Positions 6,081-6,531 of a stretch of DNA of 6,531 bases are shown one piece after another. Position 1 is the first letter of the stretch. Each line of letters opens with the position of its first letter. Under the pieces are notes generated by a model. That model did no database searches, had not been told where the DNA came from, and was given only the letters and a program-made list of their open reading frames with translations. Source of the stretch: CAZAQS01 sp046485135 (GTDB lineage Bacteria > Chloroflexota > Anaerolineae > Anaerolineales > UBA4823); the NCBI GenBank assembly GCA_046485135.1, contig JAWOHN010000088.1, positions 1 to 6,531 on the forward strand. Reading direction: 5' to 3'. The translations under genes and the position numbers were made by a program.

Positions 6081-6531
6081 CAGGAGTGAGATGTGTCGAT
6101 CTCGCCCCAGCCCACCGGCGGCAGCGGGGCTTGCTCACCCGGGCGAGAGTGCGCGATGACCGAGAGACTCTTGGAAAGCCATTGAAAGAGATCGCCAAAA
6201 GCAAGCCCTTTCAGCCGCAGGGGCGGGCGGGCAGAAGAGAAACGGTTGAGAACCCTTAGGTCTGCTTTATCGACACCCACCGCATAGAAGACCACCCCCT
6301 TGCGCTCCTCTGCTTGTTTGACCTGTTCCGCCGCCAGCTCCCACCCCCGGTCGGTAGGTCGCCCATCGGTAATCAGGAAAATCCACGGGCGAAAATAATC
6401 CAGGCCGTTTTGCTTATAGATCTCTTTGCGATCCTGGATCAATTCCAATGCCCGGCGCATGGCTTCACCCATCGGCGTATCCCCCTGAGCATCCAGCACC
6501 GGCGAGCGAAACTGGTCCACCGTTGCAAAGG
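6080..6531 (-). CDS. VWA domain protein, C-terminal part (TerY/YegL type), 5' end beyond the window
   Basis: About 150 residues are visible and the frame continues off the right edge, reading FATVDQFRSPVL there. The GTG at 6518-6520 is therefore an internal valine and not the start. Visible von Willebrand A signatures are DTPMGEAM with the MIDAS threonine, the strand PWIFLITDGRPTD with the MIDAS aspartate, and VVFYAVGV. LFQWLSKSLSVIAHS near the end and the LPPVGW tail are typical of the TerY/YegL group. The DxSxS part of the metal site must lie upstream and is not visible. No membrane segment is seen. Such proteins are thought to act as metal-dependent adaptors for the partner kinase and phosphatase. 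It is the first visible gene of the triad and its stop overlaps the phosphatase ATG by one base. The promoter of the unit is outside the window. Confidence 0.87.
   Translation of the reverse strand, partial: FATVDQFRSPVLDAQGDTPMGEAMRRALELIQDRKEIYKQNGLDYFRPWIFLITDGRPTDRGWELAAEQVKQAEERKGVVFYAVGVDKADLRVLNRFSSARPPLRLKGLAFGDLFQWLSKSLSVIAHSRPGEQAPLPPVGWGEIDTSHS

Overview
The window carries two transcription units that face each other, with a tRNA gene between them. Moderate-to-high GC, a tRNA with no encoded CCA, and a long multi-RCK SLC13 permease beside a VWA/PP2C/kinase cluster suggest an environmental bacterium. Chloroflexota (Anaerolineae-like) is my best guess from protein style, but this is inference only and no marker gene here fixes the lineage.

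Left part (1-653): about 350 bases hold one weak open frame that enters from the left edge and resembles no family I know. About 300 non-coding bases follow. They contain an imperfect inverted repeat (359-396), a good -10-like TATAAT (511-516) and a strong leader hairpin (587-611), just before the first clear gene.

Centre-left (654-2996, + strand): a 780-residue SLC13/DASS-type membrane permease. Its two membrane halves are separated by four cytoplasmic RCK_C (TrkA_C) domains in an A-B-A'-B' order, which points to duplication of an ancestral pair. A terminator-like inverted repeat follows it. Then come a CAT-anticodon tRNA (3084-3155) and a well-formed intrinsic terminator (3178-3209).

Right part (3223-6531, - strand): three tightly overlapping genes, read right to left: a VWA protein (its N-terminus lies off the right edge), a PP2C-type Ser/Thr phosphatase and a Ser/Thr kinase-like protein. 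This gene set and order match the TerY-P triad described with tellurium-resistance/stress systems, and E. coli yegL-yegK(pphC)-yegI. The kinase writes Ser/Thr phosphorylation, the PP2C should reverse it, and the VWA protein probably acts as a metal-dependent adaptor. The distinctive feature is the kinase architecture: kinase domain, zinc ribbon, Pro-rich linker, then about 200 residues of glycine-rich hydrophobic sequence with an internal repeat, which would tether the system to the membrane. No ter genes (terB/C/D) are visible, so any tellurite link is untested.

The family assignments are solid. Substrates, signals and taxonomy are not determined by this window.
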